Of a stretch of DNA of 64,000 bases, positions 55,051-64,000 are shown one piece after another. Each line of letters begins with the position of its first letter. Positions within the stretch are counted from its first letter, which is position 1. The DNA comes from Bacteroidota bacterium (GTDB lineage: Bacteria; Bacteroidota; Bacteroidia; NS11-12g; UBA955), in NCBI GenBank assembly GCA_018333525.1, contig JAGXTF010000012.1, positions 25,859-89,858 on the forward strand, in the 5' to 3' direction. The notes beneath the pieces were generated by a model. It saw only the letters and a list, made by a program, of their open reading frames with translations. It made no database searches and had not been told where the DNA came from. Made by a program: the position numbers and the translations under genes.

Positions 55051-57096
55051 ATGAACTTCGCTTATCCTTCTTTTCTTGCTGCCTTGCTGGTATTGGCGAT
55101 TCCGGTAATTATTCACCTGTTTCATTTTCGTCGGTATAAAACCATTCGATTTTCAAATGTTAGGTTTTTGCGGAATATGGAAATGGATCGCAAAAACAGA
55201 AACAGAATAAAACATTTGTTGGTTCTTACTGCCCGTTGTCTGGCGCTGGCATCGCTTGTTCTGGCTTTTACCCTGCCATCCTGCAATTCTCAAAAAGAAA
55301 TTTCAGGTAAAAAATCCGTTCGAATTTATTTGGATAATTCTTTTAGCATGGAACAACGAAACACAGATGGAATTTTGTTTGAAACAGCGAAAGAAAAAGC
55401 GAGAGAAATCATTCAATCCTATCAAAATGAAGCGGATTTTCAGATTATTTCCAATGACCTGAGTTCCGTAATTCCACATTACCAAAGTGCTCCGGAAGCA
55501 TTGAACACCATCGATAAAATTCAAATTTCACCGCGTTCCGAATCCTACGCAAAAGTTTGGAAATGGTTGCAAAACCACCAACCGGATGGGGGAAATCCAA
55601 TTCAATTATTTTATTGTATTTCTGATTATCAAAAAGCGTTTTTAAATGAATCAGAAAATATTAAACCATCTGAAAAATTACGCGCATTTGGTGTGCGTAT
55701 TCAGGCTTCCGGAAATTCAAATTTCTCCCTCGATTCTGCCTGGTTACAAAACCCATTTGCCCTCGCAGGTGAAAAGAACAAATTGCTTTTCAGAGTTACT
55801 AATTTTAGTAATGAAAATGCAGAGGCATTAAATATAAAACTTACCATTGCAGGATCCACAGCCGCGCTAAGCAAAATTTCAGTAGAAAAGCAGAAAAGTA
55901 ATGTGGGAAGTATTGAATTTTCTATGCCCAACGCAGGAAGCGAGCAGGCGAAGTTGGAATTGGAAGATGCTTCTGCACCTTTTGATAATGTACTTTTTCT
56001 TTCTTTATATTCCAGAGGAAATGTAAAAATATTATTGGATGGGGCGAATAATTATTTACAATCTGCATTGCGTACCAATATCTTTTTTAAAACAGAATCC
56101 GGCAGCGCGAATACCGTTCGGTTTCCAAATTTCCAGGTATTATATAAAGTAGTAATTCAGCCGATTACAGAGCAGGAAGCAGCAGGTATCCTCGCATTCA
56201 CAGAAAGTGGTGGTAAGGTCATTTTAATTCCCGGAGAAAATATGGGAATGAATGCATTGTCCGGTTTATCCGGAAGTTTTGGAATTCCCAAAATAAAAGA
56301 GAAAAAAAGCCAAAAAATTCAAATGCAAAAAACCGGACTTTCAAATCCGTTTTTTAATCAGGTATTTCAATCTACTCCTGCCAACATGGAAATGCCTGCA
56401 GTATTAAATTACTATTCTACAGCAGGCAGCAATGGCAATGGAGATAATATACTGAGTTTGGAAAATGGAGATCCGTTTTTATTGCATTTCAAAAAAAATA
56501 CTGGCGATTTATATTGGTTTACATCAGCTTTTTCACAAACCGCAGGAAATTTTGTGCAGTCCGTTTTGTTTTTTCCGGTGATTTCCAATACCGCTATGAA
56601 TAATCAGGTTCAGGGGAATATTTATGGTGAAGTTGCATCATCCAAAGGATATTTGTTACACCAGCGATTCGAAAATTCCGATGGAAAAGTGGTATTGGAA
56701 CATGGGCGTGAAGAGTTGGTGCCAGAAATTCAAAATGGAATTTATGGGCAGGAATTATTTATTTCCCCTTTACAAAATCAAAGCGGGTATTATCGGTTGG
56801 TTCATAAATCCAACCAAAACAAGGAGGTAATTGCCCTGAACGATTCCAGAAAGGAAAGCAACCCGGCTATTTCGACGGATACGGAATTGGAATTATTGCA
56901 GAAGCAGGCAGGTATCCAATGGCTTTCTCCGGAGATGTCTTTATCTGCGGGTATAAATAAAACAGGCGAATCGGGAATATGGCGCTTGTTTATTTGGCTC
57001 GCTGCTGCTTTTTTCGCATTGGAAGTTCTGTTACTGGTATTTTTTGATAGAGTAACAGGATTGTTTCAAAAAAATATTCAAACCAGCACTCCATGA
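55051..57096 (+). CDS. BatA-domain membrane protein
   Basis: The 681-residue protein starts with the aerotolerance regulator (BatA) N-terminal domain: MNFAYPSFLAALLVLAIPVIIHLFHFRRYK, a first membrane segment, then a second (LLVLTARCLALASLVLAF) with the conserved RFSNVRFLRNME between. After it comes a VWA-like region (VRIYLDNSFSM near residue 90 with the first DxS residues) and a long periplasmic part, and one C-terminal membrane segment (LFIWLAAAFFALEVLLLVFF). A perfect -7 element TAAATTTG lies at 55038-55045, six bases before the ATG. Function in Bacteroidota is not settled. It overlaps the next gene by four bases. Confidence 0.82.
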   Translation: MNFAYPSFLAALLVLAIPVIIHLFHFRRYKTIRFSNVRFLRNMEMDRKNRNRIKHLLVLTARCLALASLVLAFTLPSCNSQKEISGKKSVRIYLDNSFSMEQRNTDGILFETAKEKAREIIQSYQNEADFQIISNDLSSVIPHYQSAPEALNTIDKIQISPRSESYAKVWKWLQNHQPDGGNPIQLFYCISDYQKAFLNESENIKPSEKLRAFGVRIQASGNSNFSLDSAWLQNPFALAGEKNKLLFRVTNFSNENAEALNIKLTIAGSTAALSKISVEKQKSNVGSIEFSMPNAGSEQAKLELEDASAPFDNVLFLSLYSRGNVKILLDGANNYLQSALRTNIFFKTESGSANTVRFPNFQVLYKVVIQPITEQEAAGILAFTESGGKVILIPGENMGMNALSGLSGSFGIPKIKEKKSQKIQMQKTGLSNPFFNQVFQSTPANMEMPAVLNYYSTAGSNGNGDNILSLENGDPFLLHFKKNTGDLYWFTSAFSQTAGNFVQSVLFFPVISNTAMNNQVQGNIYGEVASSKGYLLHQRFENSDGKVVLEHGREELVPEIQNGIYGQELFISPLQNQSGYYRLVHKSNQNKEVIALNDSRKESNPAISTDTELELLQKQAGIQWLSPEMSLSAGINKTGESGIWRLFIWLAAAFFALEVLLLVFFDRVTGLFQKNIQTSTP

Positions 57097-58379
57097 GTTC
57101 TATACTAATAAAATCCGCAACCATTTCTGATCCCGGCAATACCCGGGATGGACAGAAACTGGATATTCTTCTGCATGAAGGAACCATTGTAAAAATGGCG
57201 CCTTCCATTACAGATACTGCAGATCAAACCATATTTGCGGATGGTTATTTCCTGGGTGCGGGATTTGTAGATTGTTTTGCCACTTGCGGGGAGCCCGGTG
57301 AGGAATGGAAAGAAGATTTGAGATCCTTGTCTGAAGCCGCTTCTGCAGGTGGATTTACTTCTGTAGCAGCACTTTGTGGTACGCAACCGGTTTCAGATTC
57401 TTCGGCAGTTATTACTTCGGTATTGGAAAAATCCAAAACACTTTCTTGCAGAATTATGCCGTTGGGAACAGCAACCAAAGGCAAGTTGGGAAAGGAATTG
57501 GCCGAATATTTTGACATGCGAAATGCGGGAGCTGTTGCAGTTACAGATGGTTTACAGTCCTTAAACAATGCAGGAATGCGTTCGAGAATTATGGAATATG
57601 CCGGAAATAGTGAAATTCCTTTTTTGGATTTCCCATTTGACAGTTCATTGGCAATTCACGGAACCATGCATGACGGTATTGTGAGCAATGGCATGGGTTT
57701 GAAAGGTATTCCAACTGTGAGTGAATCAACAGCAATAGCGGAGTGTTTGAAATTGGCCGAATGGCTGAAAACTCCGGTGCGTTTGTTGGGCGTGAGTTCT
57801 GCTGAAAGTGTGGTTCTGATAAGGGAAGCAAAAAAGAAGGGAATGGAAGTTTATGCCGCTGTTCCGGTTTTAAATTTGGTTATGACCGATGCCAACCTCA
57901 GCGAATTTGATGAAAATTGCAAAGTATTGCCGCCACTGAGAACCGATAAAGATCGGTCAGAATTGATTCGCGGTTTGGAAGACGATACACTGGATGCGGT
58001 TTATAGCAACCACGTGCCTCAGGATACCGAAAATAAAACTGTGGAATTTGAATACGCCGCTTTTGGGGCATCCAATATTCAAGTGGTTTTTGGAATGTTA
58101 TTAGCCGCAAAACCATCCGACATCGATGCAGAATTTATTTCAAAAAAACTGGCATCCGGACCGCGTAAATTTCTGGGAATGGAAATGGCGAAAATAGAGG
58201 TGGGAAGCTCCATAGATCTCACTATTTTTAGCACAGTAGGTACCTGGATTTGGGATACAAAAACTGCAAAAGGTAAAAGTAAAAATTCACCATTTTATGG
58301 CAGGGAAATTAAAGGCAATGTTTTGGGAACTGTTTGCAAAGGCAAATGGCAGCACCAAAATCAAAATGAAAATCAATAA
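57093..58379 (+). CDS. Dihydroorotase-like protein lacking the metal-binding histidines
   Basis: The 428-residue protein aligns with bacterial dihydroorotase along its length (GAGFVD-EPGEEWKEDLRSLSEAASAGGFTSV, SESTAIAECLKLAE, AVYSNHVPQDTENK, SSIDLTIFS). The HxH of the GxVDxHxHxREPG motif is replaced by Phe62 and Thr64, and the following Arg by Gly66, and the TDHAPH-type Asp-His is NHVPQ. It should therefore not bind the zinc pair and be catalytically inactive, as the noncatalytic dihydroorotase-like subunits known in other bacteria, some of which bind aspartate transcarbamoylase. Starts inside the stop of the BatA gene (ATGA). A true PyrC may be elsewhere. Confidence 0.82.
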   Translation: MSSILIKSATISDPGNTRDGQKLDILLHEGTIVKMAPSITDTADQTIFADGYFLGAGFVDCFATCGEPGEEWKEDLRSLSEAASAGGFTSVAALCGTQPVSDSSAVITSVLEKSKTLSCRIMPLGTATKGKLGKELAEYFDMRNAGAVAVTDGLQSLNNAGMRSRIMEYAGNSEIPFLDFPFDSSLAIHGTMHDGIVSNGMGLKGIPTVSESTAIAECLKLAEWLKTPVRLLGVSSAESVVLIREAKKKGMEVYAAVPVLNLVMTDANLSEFDENCKVLPPLRTDKDRSELIRGLEDDTLDAVYSNHVPQDTENKTVEFEYAAFGASNIQVVFGMLLAAKPSDIDAEFISKKLASGPRKFLGMEMAKIEVGSSIDLTIFSTVGTWIWDTKTAKGKSKNSPFYGREIKGNVLGTVCKGKWQHQNQNENQ

Positions 58380-58384
58380 ATAAA

Positions 58385-58939
58385 ATGAACGGAAAAAAAA
58401 TACATCCTGCCTTATTTCACGGAATACTGGGAGGACTTGTGGTTATGGCTGCAAAATTGGTGCTGGCTTACACAGGCAACTGGACCATAAAATTGGGAGG
58501 AGGCTTTAATATGCTGGCATTTTTGATGGTGATGCTGGCTGTAATATTTGCGGGAATGGCCATTAGAAAAATCGCACAAAGTGTTAATTATGGTCGCGCA
58601 TTATTGCATGGTTTAATTACAGTTTCAGTAGTGGTTTTTATAGCCCAAATCGGTGAACAAATTGCTTACAGAACAAAACCCGGACTTGCACAGGTAACCA
58701 AAGAGTTTCAGATTGAAACCATGAACAAAGAAATGGGAAAGGTGAAATTATTTTCTGGTGCCTTCAAAGAGAAAATGATAACCGAACTGGAAAAAATGGA
58801 ACCCTCTGATATTTATGGAATGGTAACATTTGTAGGAAATGTTTTTACATACATCATTCTCGATATGTTATTTGTATTGGTGCTGGCCATTTTCCTGCGA
58901 AAAACACCGGATCCCCTGAAACAGGAATTGATGGAGTGA
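58385..58939 (+). CDS. DUF4199 family membrane protein
   Basis: The 184-residue protein has four membrane segments (about residues 12-30, 38-58, 72-90 and 145-165) and the DUF4199-type HGILGGLVVMAAKLVLAYTGNW at its start and a soluble helical segment with EFQIETMNKEMGKVKLF. The family is frequent and uncharacterised in Bacteroidota. It lies five bases after the dihydroorotase-like gene and overlaps the methyltransferase start by four bases. Confidence 0.85.
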   Translation: MNGKKIHPALFHGILGGLVVMAAKLVLAYTGNWTIKLGGGFNMLAFLMVMLAVIFAGMAIRKIAQSVNYGRALLHGLITVSVVVFIAQIGEQIAYRTKPGLAQVTKEFQIETMNKEMGKVKLFSGAFKEKMITELEKMEPSDIYGMVTFVGNVFTYIILDMLFVLVLAIFLRKTPDPLKQELME

Positions 58940-59751
58940 ATACTGAAATTCACATAAGCAGCCTGCAAAATCCAACGGTAAAATTGTTGTTGGAATTGCA
59001 GCAAAAATCGAGATCCAGAAACAAGTATAAAAAGTTTGTTGTTGAAGGAATTAATGAAATTCGCCTATGTATTCACGGCGGTTTTAAAATCGATTCTCTA
59101 TTTTATTCTGAACATTATACATCTGAAACGGAATTGATTTCCGATTTGGGCATTAAAGAAAACTCTTTCCCTTTTGTGAAAGTGAGTAATGCCGTTTTTG
59201 AAAAGATTGCGTATCGGAAAGATGTTAAAAATGCCATAGCTCTGGTTGCTTTTAGTGAAAAAAGCACCAGTGATATTGTTCTAAAACCTAACATGTTGCT
59301 GCTGGTTGCAGAAGGAATTGAAAAGCCGGGTAACCTGGGTGCAATCCTTCGCAGTGCCGATGCCATGGGGGCCGATGCAGTAATTCTATGCGATCCCCGA
59401 TGTGATATTTACAATCCAAACGTAATTCGGGGAAGTGTAGGCAGCGTTTTTGCAATTCCGGTTATCTCCTGTAAAAATATTACTGCATTGGAATTTTTGC
59501 AGAACCATCAATTTCAAATTTTTACTACATTTATGGAAAGCGCGAAAAATGCATGGAATGTAAATTTTGTAAATCGTTCTGCTATTTTGGTGGGAACGGA
59601 GAGTACCGGCCTTACTGATTTTTGGAAGAAACCCGGGCATCAGAATGTCAATATTCCAATGTTTGGCAAGGTGGATAGTCTGAATGTATCTGTAGCGGTT
59701 TCCCTGCTGTTATATGAGGCGAGAAAACAGATGGAAACAAATGAAAAATAA
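58936..59751 (+). CDS. TrmH/SpoU-family RNA 2'-O-methyltransferase
   Basis: The 271-residue SPOUT enzyme transfers methyl from S-adenosylmethionine to a ribose of rRNA or tRNA. It has an N-terminal SpoU-substrate-binding-like part (KKFVVEGINEIRLCI) and a knotted C-terminal domain with the motifs EGIEKPGNLGAILRSADAMG (motif 1), LVGTESTGLTDFW (motif 2) and NIPMFGKVDSLNVSVAVSLLLYEARKQ (motif 3). The exact target nucleotide is not clear. GTG at 58936 is the start and lies in the stop of the previous gene. Confidence 0.88.
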   Translation: MNTEIHISSLQNPTVKLLLELQQKSRSRNKYKKFVVEGINEIRLCIHGGFKIDSLFYSEHYTSETELISDLGIKENSFPFVKVSNAVFEKIAYRKDVKNAIALVAFSEKSTSDIVLKPNMLLLVAEGIEKPGNLGAILRSADAMGADAVILCDPRCDIYNPNVIRGSVGSVFAIPVISCKNITALEFLQNHQFQIFTTFMESAKNAWNVNFVNRSAILVGTESTGLTDFWKKPGHQNVNIPMFGKVDSLNVSVAVSLLLYEARKQMETNEK

Positions 59752-61071
59752 ATGAAATTGAAAACCATTCTGGTATTGGGTATTGGCAGAAGCTCACACT
59801 ATTTGCTGGATTATTTGCAGCAAAATGCTGAAAAAAATAATTGGAAAATAATTGCATGTGATAAAAATGCGGATGATGTAATTTCTAAAACTATTGGCAT
59901 GCAATATATTTCTGCCCGAGCCATTAATATCGAAGATGTTTTCGAATTAAAACAGGCGGTTGTAGAGTCGGATTTGGTTGTTTCGTTGTTGCCGCCAACT
60001 TTACATTTTACTGTTGCAAAAGTCTGTTTGGAGCTGGGAAAACACCTCGCAACTGCAAGTTATATTTCGCCGGAAATGCAATCTCTGGATTCCATGGCAA
60101 AAGAGAAAAAACTCATATTTATTAATGAAGTGGGTTTGGATCCCGGAATAGATCATATGTCGGCAATGTATTTGTTGACCCGTTTAAAAAATAAAGGTGC
60201 TGAAATTATATCGTTTGAAAGTTACTGCGGTGGATTAATTGCAGAGGAAGATTGTATAGGAAATCCATGGAAATACAAATTCAGTTGGAATCCAATGAAT
60301 GTCATACTTGCAGGACAGGGTGGAAATTCCAGATATAAAAAAGATAATGTGGTACATGAAATTTCCCCGGATTTGGTGTTTGAAGATTCAGTAGAACTGG
60401 ATTTACAGGGTATTGGTAAATTAGATGCGTATCCAAACCGGGATAGTTTGTCTTATATCCCCAAATACAATTTGCATGCTGCACATACTTTCATACGAGG
60501 CACATTGCGACGAGAGAATTTTTGCAAGGCATGGAATATTTTGGTAAAATTCGGATTTACTGACAATCAGGAAAAGGTTCCGGCCGAAATAATTAACTGG
60601 AATAAACTGGTGACCTGGAAAACACAAAAAAAACAGGATGAATTATTTTCCAATTGGTTAATTTCTAAAAAATTAATAACGCCGATACTTAAAGAGCATT
60701 TCGATTTTTTGGAATCGGAGCAGATTTTGGATGCCGATACTGCAGCAGGTAAATTATTGCAATTGTTGCAGGTAAAGTGGCATATGTCGCCAAAAGATAA
60801 GGACGAGGTGTTGCTGTGGCATAGAATTCAATATGTTCAGAATAGTGTTGTAAAAACACTTACGAGCACACTTCTGGTAATGGGAGAAAATGAAAGCCAT
60901 ACTGCCATGGCGCGGACTGTGGGTTTGCCTCTGGCATTGGCTGTGGAGGCAATTCTTACAGAAAAGGTAAAAGATTATGGCGTGCAGGCTCCGATTTCGG
61001 AGAATTGGTATAATTTCATTTTGCCTGCTTTGGAAGCGGAAGGGCTGCGTTTTACAGAATCTGACTTTTGA
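59752..61071 (+). CDS. Saccharopine dehydrogenase family protein
   Basis: The 439-residue protein has an N-terminal Rossmann segment (ILVLGIGRSSHYLLDYL, Gly-rich near residue 9), SLLPPTLHFTVAKVCLELGKHLATASY, and the saccharopine dehydrogenase core EVGLDPGIDHMSAM and FESYCGGLIAEEDCIGNPWKYKFSWNPMNV. This type carries out oxidation of saccharopine to glutamate and aminoadipate semialdehyde (LYS9 direction), part of lysine catabolism. Its start follows the methyltransferase stop directly. The size matches the monofunctional enzyme. Confidence 0.88.
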   Translation: MKLKTILVLGIGRSSHYLLDYLQQNAEKNNWKIIACDKNADDVISKTIGMQYISARAINIEDVFELKQAVVESDLVVSLLPPTLHFTVAKVCLELGKHLATASYISPEMQSLDSMAKEKKLIFINEVGLDPGIDHMSAMYLLTRLKNKGAEIISFESYCGGLIAEEDCIGNPWKYKFSWNPMNVILAGQGGNSRYKKDNVVHEISPDLVFEDSVELDLQGIGKLDAYPNRDSLSYIPKYNLHAAHTFIRGTLRRENFCKAWNILVKFGFTDNQEKVPAEIINWNKLVTWKTQKKQDELFSNWLISKKLITPILKEHFDFLESEQILDADTAAGKLLQLLQVKWHMSPKDKDEVLLWHRIQYVQNSVVKTLTSTLLVMGENESHTAMARTVGLPLALAVEAILTEKVKDYGVQAPISENWYNFILPALEAEGLRFTESDF

Positions 61072-61139
61072 CTTTTTTCCACAAATGTGCGTGGATTCGA
61101 AGGCTTGGCATAAATTTGGAAGTCGGGAGGACAATGGGT

Positions 61140-62204
61140 ATGAGAAATGTAATTTTACTGGTAATTCTGTCTTCGTTTATTGGCCTTAGTGCCCAGGATT
61201 CCACATATAGTTTTAAAATGAAATTTACAGGCCACACCAGAGCACTGGAAGCCGTAGCTTTTTCACCCGATGGCCAATGGCTGGCCAGTGGAGGTTGGGA
61301 CAATGAACTTCATATTTACCGTGCAGATACACCTGGACTAGGCAATCTGAAATTCAATTTAAAGGGCCACATGTCTGCAATTACCTGTGTGGCATATTCC
61401 AAAGACGGTTCCCTTGTTGCAAGCGGATCAAAAGACAATACCATTCGGGTTTATAATACATCAGATGGCTCTTTGCTCTATTCCTCTTTGGAACATACAG
61501 GTGCAATTACGAAATTGATTTTTGATCCCACCGGAAAATACCTGATGAGCAGTTCCAAAGATGGCACCATACGCATGTTCAACCTCTATGAGGTAACTGT
61601 TAAAACCAATGTTGTGCCCTATGGCAAGCCCATTAATAGTTTTGCCGTGGCTTCAAATGGAAAATCGCTTTATGTGGCGACAGCAAAAGGAGATATTGAT
61701 AATATTGGTTTTAAAGGTCAGATCATTAAAAGTCTTACCGGGCACGGCCAGCAGGTAAACTGCCTGGAATTGAGCCCTAATGGTAAATTGTTGGTTTCCG
61801 GTGCAGATGATAAAACCGTAATTGTTTGGGATCTGGTAGCGGGAACGGCATTGAAAACACTTACAGGACACGGCTGGAAAGTAACAAGTGTAAATTGGAG
61901 TACCGATGGTAAATATGTGGTAAGCACCTGTAACGATGGTGCAACCATTGTTTGGGATGTAGAATCAGGGAAAGCCTTGTCCACCCTCCAGGAAATGGGC
62001 TCCAATGCCCGTTGCGCATCTTTCAGCCCGGATTTGGCCCGGATATCGGTGGCAACAGTTCTAGAAACCCAAAACCATGGAGCAATTGTTTACAATACGC
62101 CATTGAAGAAAATGGAAAACAAGCCTGTGGTCAAAGAAAAAAAGCCAATAGCGACACCAGCAAAAAATGGCAAACCAGGCCCACCTAAAAGACCAGGCAA
62201 TTAA
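61140..62204 (+). CDS. Secreted WD40-repeat protein
   Basis: The 354-residue product has a signal peptide (ILLVILSSFIGLSAQ) and a beta-propeller of seven WD40-like blades; clear ones are FTGHTRALEAVAFSPDGQWLASGGWDNELHIY, LKGHMSAITCVAYSKDGSLVASGSKDNTIRVY, LTGHGQQVNCLELSPNGKLLVSGADDKTVIVWD and LTGHGWKVTSVNWSTDGKYVVSTCNDGATIVWD. A lysine/proline-rich tail follows. ATG 61140 is nine bases after a real Shine-Dalgarno-like GGAGG, and a -7 TAAATTTG lies at 61111-61118. Its partner in the periplasm is unknown. Confidence 0.85.
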   Translation: MRNVILLVILSSFIGLSAQDSTYSFKMKFTGHTRALEAVAFSPDGQWLASGGWDNELHIYRADTPGLGNLKFNLKGHMSAITCVAYSKDGSLVASGSKDNTIRVYNTSDGSLLYSSLEHTGAITKLIFDPTGKYLMSSSKDGTIRMFNLYEVTVKTNVVPYGKPINSFAVASNGKSLYVATAKGDIDNIGFKGQIIKSLTGHGQQVNCLELSPNGKLLVSGADDKTVIVWDLVAGTALKTLTGHGWKVTSVNWSTDGKYVVSTCNDGATIVWDVESGKALSTLQEMGSNARCASFSPDLARISVATVLETQNHGAIVYNTPLKKMENKPVVKEKKPIATPAKNGKPGPPKRPGN

Positions 62205-62210
62205 ATTTTA

Positions 62211-62624
62211 ATGACAGATAGCATTCATTCAGGTAAAGCTCCGGAACCGGTAGGTTTGTACCCACATGCGAAAAGGGTAGGAGATCTTTTGTTTTTATCC
62301 GGCGTAGGTCCCCGCGAAAAAGGGAGCAAAAAAATACCAGGTGTAGAAATGGACGAAAATGGAAATATTATTTCTTATAACATAGAAACCCAATGCAGAA
62401 GTGTATTTCAAAACGTGAGATATATATTGGAAGACTGTGGAAGCAGCTGGGATAAAATTGTAGATGTAACTGTTTTTCTCACCAATATGAAGGACGATTT
62501 TCCCATTTATAATAAATTATGGGCAGAATATTTTGCAGAAAACCCTCCATGTCGCACTACGCTGGAAATCAACTGCCTGCCTACACCTATAGCCATTGAA
62601 CTAAAGGTGGTAGCGACAATGTAA
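62211..62624 (+). CDS. RidA-family protein, 2-aminomuconate deaminase type
   Basis: The 137-residue protein has the RidA fold and the segment KAPEPVGLYPHAKRVGDLLFLSGVGPR together with EDCGSSWDKIVDVTVFLTNM and CRTTLEINCLPTPIAIELKVVATM. This is the pattern I know from 2-aminomuconate deaminases of the kynurenine/3-hydroxyanthranilate pathway, as opposed to ordinary RidA imine hydrolases. It would follow the semialdehyde dehydrogenase at 1404, far away in the window. It starts six bases after the WD40 gene. Confidence 0.82.
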   Translation: MTDSIHSGKAPEPVGLYPHAKRVGDLLFLSGVGPREKGSKKIPGVEMDENGNIISYNIETQCRSVFQNVRYILEDCGSSWDKIVDVTVFLTNMKDDFPIYNKLWAEYFAENPPCRTTLEINCLPTPIAIELKVVATM

Positions 62625-62647
62625 TATGAAATAATTGGAGTGGTGAA

Positions 62648-62947
62648 TTAACTACTCACCTGTCTATTTTTGTATTTAACCAACTGATTTTTAAGTGCCA
62701 TCAAAGCATTGTCTGTTGCCGCTTCAAATGTGCGGTCGTGTTCGGTTACGAATAATTGGGTATCTGCTACGTTAATTTTAATCTCCAGGGTTTTGTTGTT
62801 TTTATCGGGCACATGGTCCACTTTCATATAAACCGTTGCATTTACGATACGGTCATGAAAATGGTCCAGTTTCGCAAGCTTGGAAGAAATGAAGTCAAGC
62901 AATTTGCGATCGGCTTTGAAATTGGTGGATTGAAAATCGATTACCAT
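62648..62947 (-). CDS. hpf: Ribosome hibernation promoting factor (short HPF/RaiA family)
   Basis: The 99-residue protein binds the 30S subunit decoding region and inactivates ribosomes in starvation. It shows the family pattern: N-terminal strand MVIDFQSTNFKADRKLLDFISSKLAKLDHF, then IVNATVYMKVDHV, KTLEIKINVADTQLFVTEHDRTFEAATDNALMALKNQL. Only the N-terminal domain is present, so it is a short form. It stands alone and faces the RidA gene convergently. The 112 bases before its start hold no consensus promoter. Confidence 0.93.
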   Translation of the reverse strand: MVIDFQSTNFKADRKLLDFISSKLAKLDHFHDRIVNATVYMKVDHVPDKNNKTLEIKINVADTQLFVTEHDRTFEAATDNALMALKNQLVKYKNRQVSS

Positions 62948-63074
62948 AGTGTTTACTTTTAATTAGTTAGGATTTATTGACAAACAGCGAAATTTGTTCA
63001 TGCAATTTAACAGTATCTCGCAAAAAACCAAATGAATTGTACGAAATGATAGTCTTATTCATGAAAAATTTGCT

Positions 63075-63956
63075 TTAGTTTCTGGGATGTAATTTGTGAA
63101 TCGCTTTTAGCTTTTCAAATGAATTTTTGGTGTAAACCTGAGTGGCTGAAAGTGAAGCATGTCCAAGCAGTTCTTTGATGGCCATCAGATTTGCTCCGTT
63201 GTTCAGCATATGGGTGGCAAATGAATGTCGCAACACGTGCGGACTGGTTTTCAATGCTGTGGAAAACAGCTGCAAATACCTGGTCACTATTCTATAAACC
63301 ATCATGGGATATAAAGGTTCACCTTTTGCTGTCTGAAATAGAAATTTTCCTTCAGAATGTTGTGTTTGATATTCCTTCAGATAATCTGCCAGTTCAGGAT
63401 GAATGGGAATGGCTCTTTGCTTGTTGCGCTTGCCTAAAACGGTAAGGGTATTTCTTTTCAGGTCTACATCCCGGCGGGTAAGTCCGATAAGTTCAGAAAG
63501 CCTCATTCCAGTGGAGTAAAACAATAACAGCAATAACTTATCTCTTTGGCCATTTTCATGTTCTTCCCATGGAAAATTGCGAAACATGGCATTCAAATCA
63601 GCCGCAGGAACATCCTGTACTATTTTCTTTGGCAATTTGGGCAATACGACCTTGGCCATCGGATCCGTGCTGAGTATTCCCTGCTTTCGCAAATAACCAA
63701 AAAATGCGCGAAGAGAAGATATTTTGCGATGCACACTTCGCGGTGCCAGGCCCGAACCGAGCATTTCTGCCATCCAGCCCCTGATGATGCGACTGTCCCA
63801 GTTTTCTGGGGTAGGGGAATTGAATTTCTTTATAAACTCCGACAAATGACCCAAATCGTTTCGGTACGCCAGAATAGTATGGGCCGACATACGCCTGTTT
63901 TTGGCCTGATATTCCAGAAAATTATCGATGACAACTGCGGTATCCAATCCCTCCAA
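63075..63956 (-). CDS. xerC: Tyrosine site-specific recombinase XerC/XerD
   Basis: XerC/D recombines dif sites to resolve chromosome dimers. The 293-residue protein has the N-terminal SAM-like core-binding domain (residues about 8-95) and the catalytic domain with Arg152 in STGMRLSELIGL, Lys175, the HxxR pair His239 and Arg242 in HVLRHSFATHM, His265 in LLGHASLSATQVY and the nucleophile Tyr274. The start shown is a TTG at 63956; upstream frame stays open to the window edge without an ATG in the bases visible. It is the last gene on this edge. C or D subtype is not certain. Confidence 0.93.
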   Translation of the reverse strand: MEGLDTAVVIDNFLEYQAKNRRMSAHTILAYRNDLGHLSEFIKKFNSPTPENWDSRIIRGWMAEMLGSGLAPRSVHRKISSLRAFFGYLRKQGILSTDPMAKVVLPKLPKKIVQDVPAADLNAMFRNFPWEEHENGQRDKLLLLLFYSTGMRLSELIGLTRRDVDLKRNTLTVLGKRNKQRAIPIHPELADYLKEYQTQHSEGKFLFQTAKGEPLYPMMVYRIVTRYLQLFSTALKTSPHVLRHSFATHMLNNGANLMAIKELLGHASLSATQVYTKNSFEKLKAIHKLHPRN

Positions 63957-64000
63957 ATCTAAAAGGGATAACGTATGGAAAGTAAAAATTAATATACCCG

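Overview
The window is a piece of a Bacteroidota chromosome. The evidence is the fixed gene order tRNA-Thr, tRNA-Tyr, tRNA-Gly, tRNA-Thr, tuf, tRNA-Trp, secE, nusG, rplK, rplA, rplJ, rplL, rpoB, rpoC, promoters of the Bacteroidota type (TTTG, about 19 bases, TAnnTTTG), few Shine-Dalgarno sequences, frequent TTG starts, TonB-dependent receptors, LytS/LytTR regulation with a propeller-type sensor, and families such as DUF4199, DUF4340 and BatA. The order or genus cannot be told from the sequence alone.

Layout. 1-7.7 kb: end of gpmI, a small lipoprotein, a 2-aminomuconate-semialdehyde-type dehydrogenase, thiL, and a sensor kinase/LytTR regulator pair. 7.7-8.4 kb: a long palindromic element, a terminator and a small STAS-like protein. 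8.5-18.3 kb: an accessory biosynthetic island made of two divergent transcription units. The leftward unit encodes a 65-residue peptide with Trp-Tyr repeats and a berberine-bridge-type FAD oxidoreductase. The rightward unit encodes an adenylate cyclase, a VioB/RebD N-part homologue, a tryptophan-halogenase-like enzyme with a PqqD-like N-terminal domain, a VioB-type ferritin-like protein and a DedA-type membrane protein. 18.4-27.2 kb: housekeeping (aspS, dgkA, dnaA, an acyl-CoA mutase, an A-type Fe-S carrier, an ABC permease, gcvT). 27.3-33.5 kb: a TonB receptor/lipoprotein unit, possibly for a metal ion, a DMT transporter, a DjlA-like co-chaperone and a DUF4340 protein. 33.6-46.6 kb: the tRNA/tuf/ribosomal protein/RNA polymerase block. 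46.6-53.1 kb: a radical SAM-SPASM protein, a TonB receptor, a four-unit array of double hairpins, and an ABC exporter. 53.1-64 kb: a beta-barrel protein, a deoxynucleoside kinase, a thioesterase, a BatA-like protein, a dihydroorotase-like pseudoenzyme, a TrmH-type methyltransferase, a saccharopine dehydrogenase, a WD40 protein, a RidA/2-aminomuconate deaminase, a hibernation factor and a Xer recombinase.

The most interesting locus is the island at 8.5-18.3 kb. I read it as a candidate ribosomal peptide (RiPP) pathway. A precursor whose C-terminal half is three GWY-containing segments would be recognised through the PqqD-like domain fused to the halogenase. It would then be modified by halogenase, FAD oxidase and a two-piece VioB/RebD-like protein, a combination that recalls the RebO/RebH/RebD chemistry of bisindole biosynthesis but lacks the amino-acid oxidase. 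The family assignments rest on visible motifs. That the peptide is the substrate is inference.
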